Source: Coriobacteriaceae bacterium (GTDB lineage Bacteria > Actinomycetota > Coriobacteriia > Coriobacteriales > UMGS124). Taken from it: a stretch of 24,271 nt of DNA. The position numbers and the translations under genes are program-made. Shown here one piece after another: positions 24,009 through 24,271 of the stretch. A model generated the notes under the pieces. That model was not told the DNA's origin and made no database searches. It saw only the letters and a program-made list of their open reading frames with translations. Location of the stretch: contig JAHZGC010000033.1 of assembly GCA_019421015.1 (NCBI GenBank), forward strand, positions 19,731 to 44,001, in the 5' to 3' direction. Numbering within the stretch: the first letter of the stretch is position 1; the number at the start of each line of letters is the position of its first letter.

Positions 24009-24071
24009 AACCGAGTTAGATGCACGCCACCACCAGTTGTTGGGCTTCATAGCCATGGCAACAGCGAACAT
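23997..24071 (-). CDS. Tryptophan leader peptide (attenuation peptide, 24 residues)
   Basis: Small frame with a strong ribosome binding site (AGAGAGGAGG, nine bases before the ATG). The peptide starts MFAVAMAMKPNN, continues with three consecutive Trp (residues 13-15, codons 24027-24035), and ends RASNSVGRW then TGA, so four of 24 residues are Trp. Its size, Trp cluster, position of the stop inside the antiterminator arm, and the following terminator match the trpL-type attenuation design. It senses charged tRNA-Trp: low supply stalls the ribosome and allows transcription of the S component gene. Too short to be found by usual gene callers. Confidence 0.92.
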   Translation of the reverse strand: MFAVAMAMKPNNWWWRASNSVGRW

Positions 24072-24115
24072 ATCGGTCGACCTCCTCTCTAAGACTTGCG
24101 CCAAATACTGCGGTA

Positions 24116-24144
24116 ACTCTACCCCAAACCCAGCTCTCAGGCAA
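24116..24144 (-). promoter_or_regulatory. Candidate promoter of the leader/S component transcript
   Basis: Minus strand TTGCCT (24139-24144), 17-base spacer, TAGAGT (24116-24121), giving a start near 24108 and a leader of about 37 bases before the peptide ATG. An alternative -10, TATAAA at 24150-24155, has a weaker -35. Neither is a perfect match. Confidence 0.35.
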
Positions 24145-24235
24145 TATCTTTTATAGAAATGAGCCGGTCCGAATCGATTCTCTCCATATAGAACCTTACC
24201 GGAGAGCTCCTAATGCCTTGGCGCCCGCGCAAACG

Positions 24236-24265
24236 AAAAAAGGGCCCGCCCGAAGGCAGGCCCCA
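24236..24265 (-). terminator. Intrinsic terminator of a minus-strand gene beyond the right edge
   Basis: Minus strand GGGCCTGCC-TTCG-GGCGGGCCC (24242-24263) followed by TTTTTT (24236-24241). It isolates the attenuator-controlled transporter from the upstream gene, which lies outside the window. Confidence 0.85.
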
Positions 24266-24271
24266 AACGCG

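Noticed and set aside
23831..24110. T-box riboswitch upstream of the S component
   Set aside because: No T-box sequence or stem I specifier is seen; the Trp-rich peptide and competing hairpins explain the leader fully.

Overview
The window looks like chromosomal DNA of a high-GC actinobacterium, most likely an intestinal member of the Coriobacteriia (Collinsella/Olsenella type). This rests on the order of the central cluster (kinase, fhaA, fhaB, pstP, rodA/pbpA, pknB with PASTA repeats), the high GC of most genes, the ECF-type vitamin/amino-acid transporter and a large Cna-B type surface protein. The genus is inference; no rRNA or species marker is present.

Layout, left to right. (1) 1-4664, minus strand: the first 1554 codons of a secreted multidomain surface protein (signal peptide, fibro-slime domain, two SpaA/Cna-B domains, a pilin isopeptide-type domain, a DUF11-type domain) whose C-terminus lies beyond the left edge. 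It is AT-richer than its surroundings and carries a nine-G run just after the signal peptide. (2) 4665-5320: a long spacer without a convincing gene. (3) 5321-6055, minus: an unrecognised membrane-anchored protein. (4) 6222-16127, plus: a cell-envelope signalling and growth cluster. A kinase with many membrane segments, FhaA, FhaB and the PP2C phosphatase PstP are tightly coupled (two ATGA overlaps), followed one base later by a single 925-residue protein that fuses a RodA-type SEDS glycosyltransferase to a class B penicillin-binding protein. After a hairpin-containing gap comes PknB with five extracellular PASTA units. Together these sense peptidoglycan, phosphorylate FHA partners and drive wall synthesis. 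(5) A perfect 16-bp stem ends this cluster against the converging ABC transporter (16342-19969, minus: FtsX/MacB-type permease with an extracytoplasmic coiled coil, and its ATPase). (6) 20192-20267, minus: tRNA-Arg(CCT) with its own -10 element and terminator. (7) 20631-24071, minus: an ECF transporter (T component, two ATPases, TrpP-like S component).

The most striking element is at 23938-24071: a 24-codon leader peptide with three consecutive Trp codons and a fourth at its end, followed by mutually exclusive antiterminator and terminator hairpins. This is a textbook-like tryptophan attenuator placed in front of an ECF S component. It gives a substrate prediction (tryptophan or a close relative) for the transporter. 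The two ECF ATPases also have complementary motif defects that predict one canonical and one degenerate ATP site. The right edge holds the terminator of another minus-strand gene outside the window.
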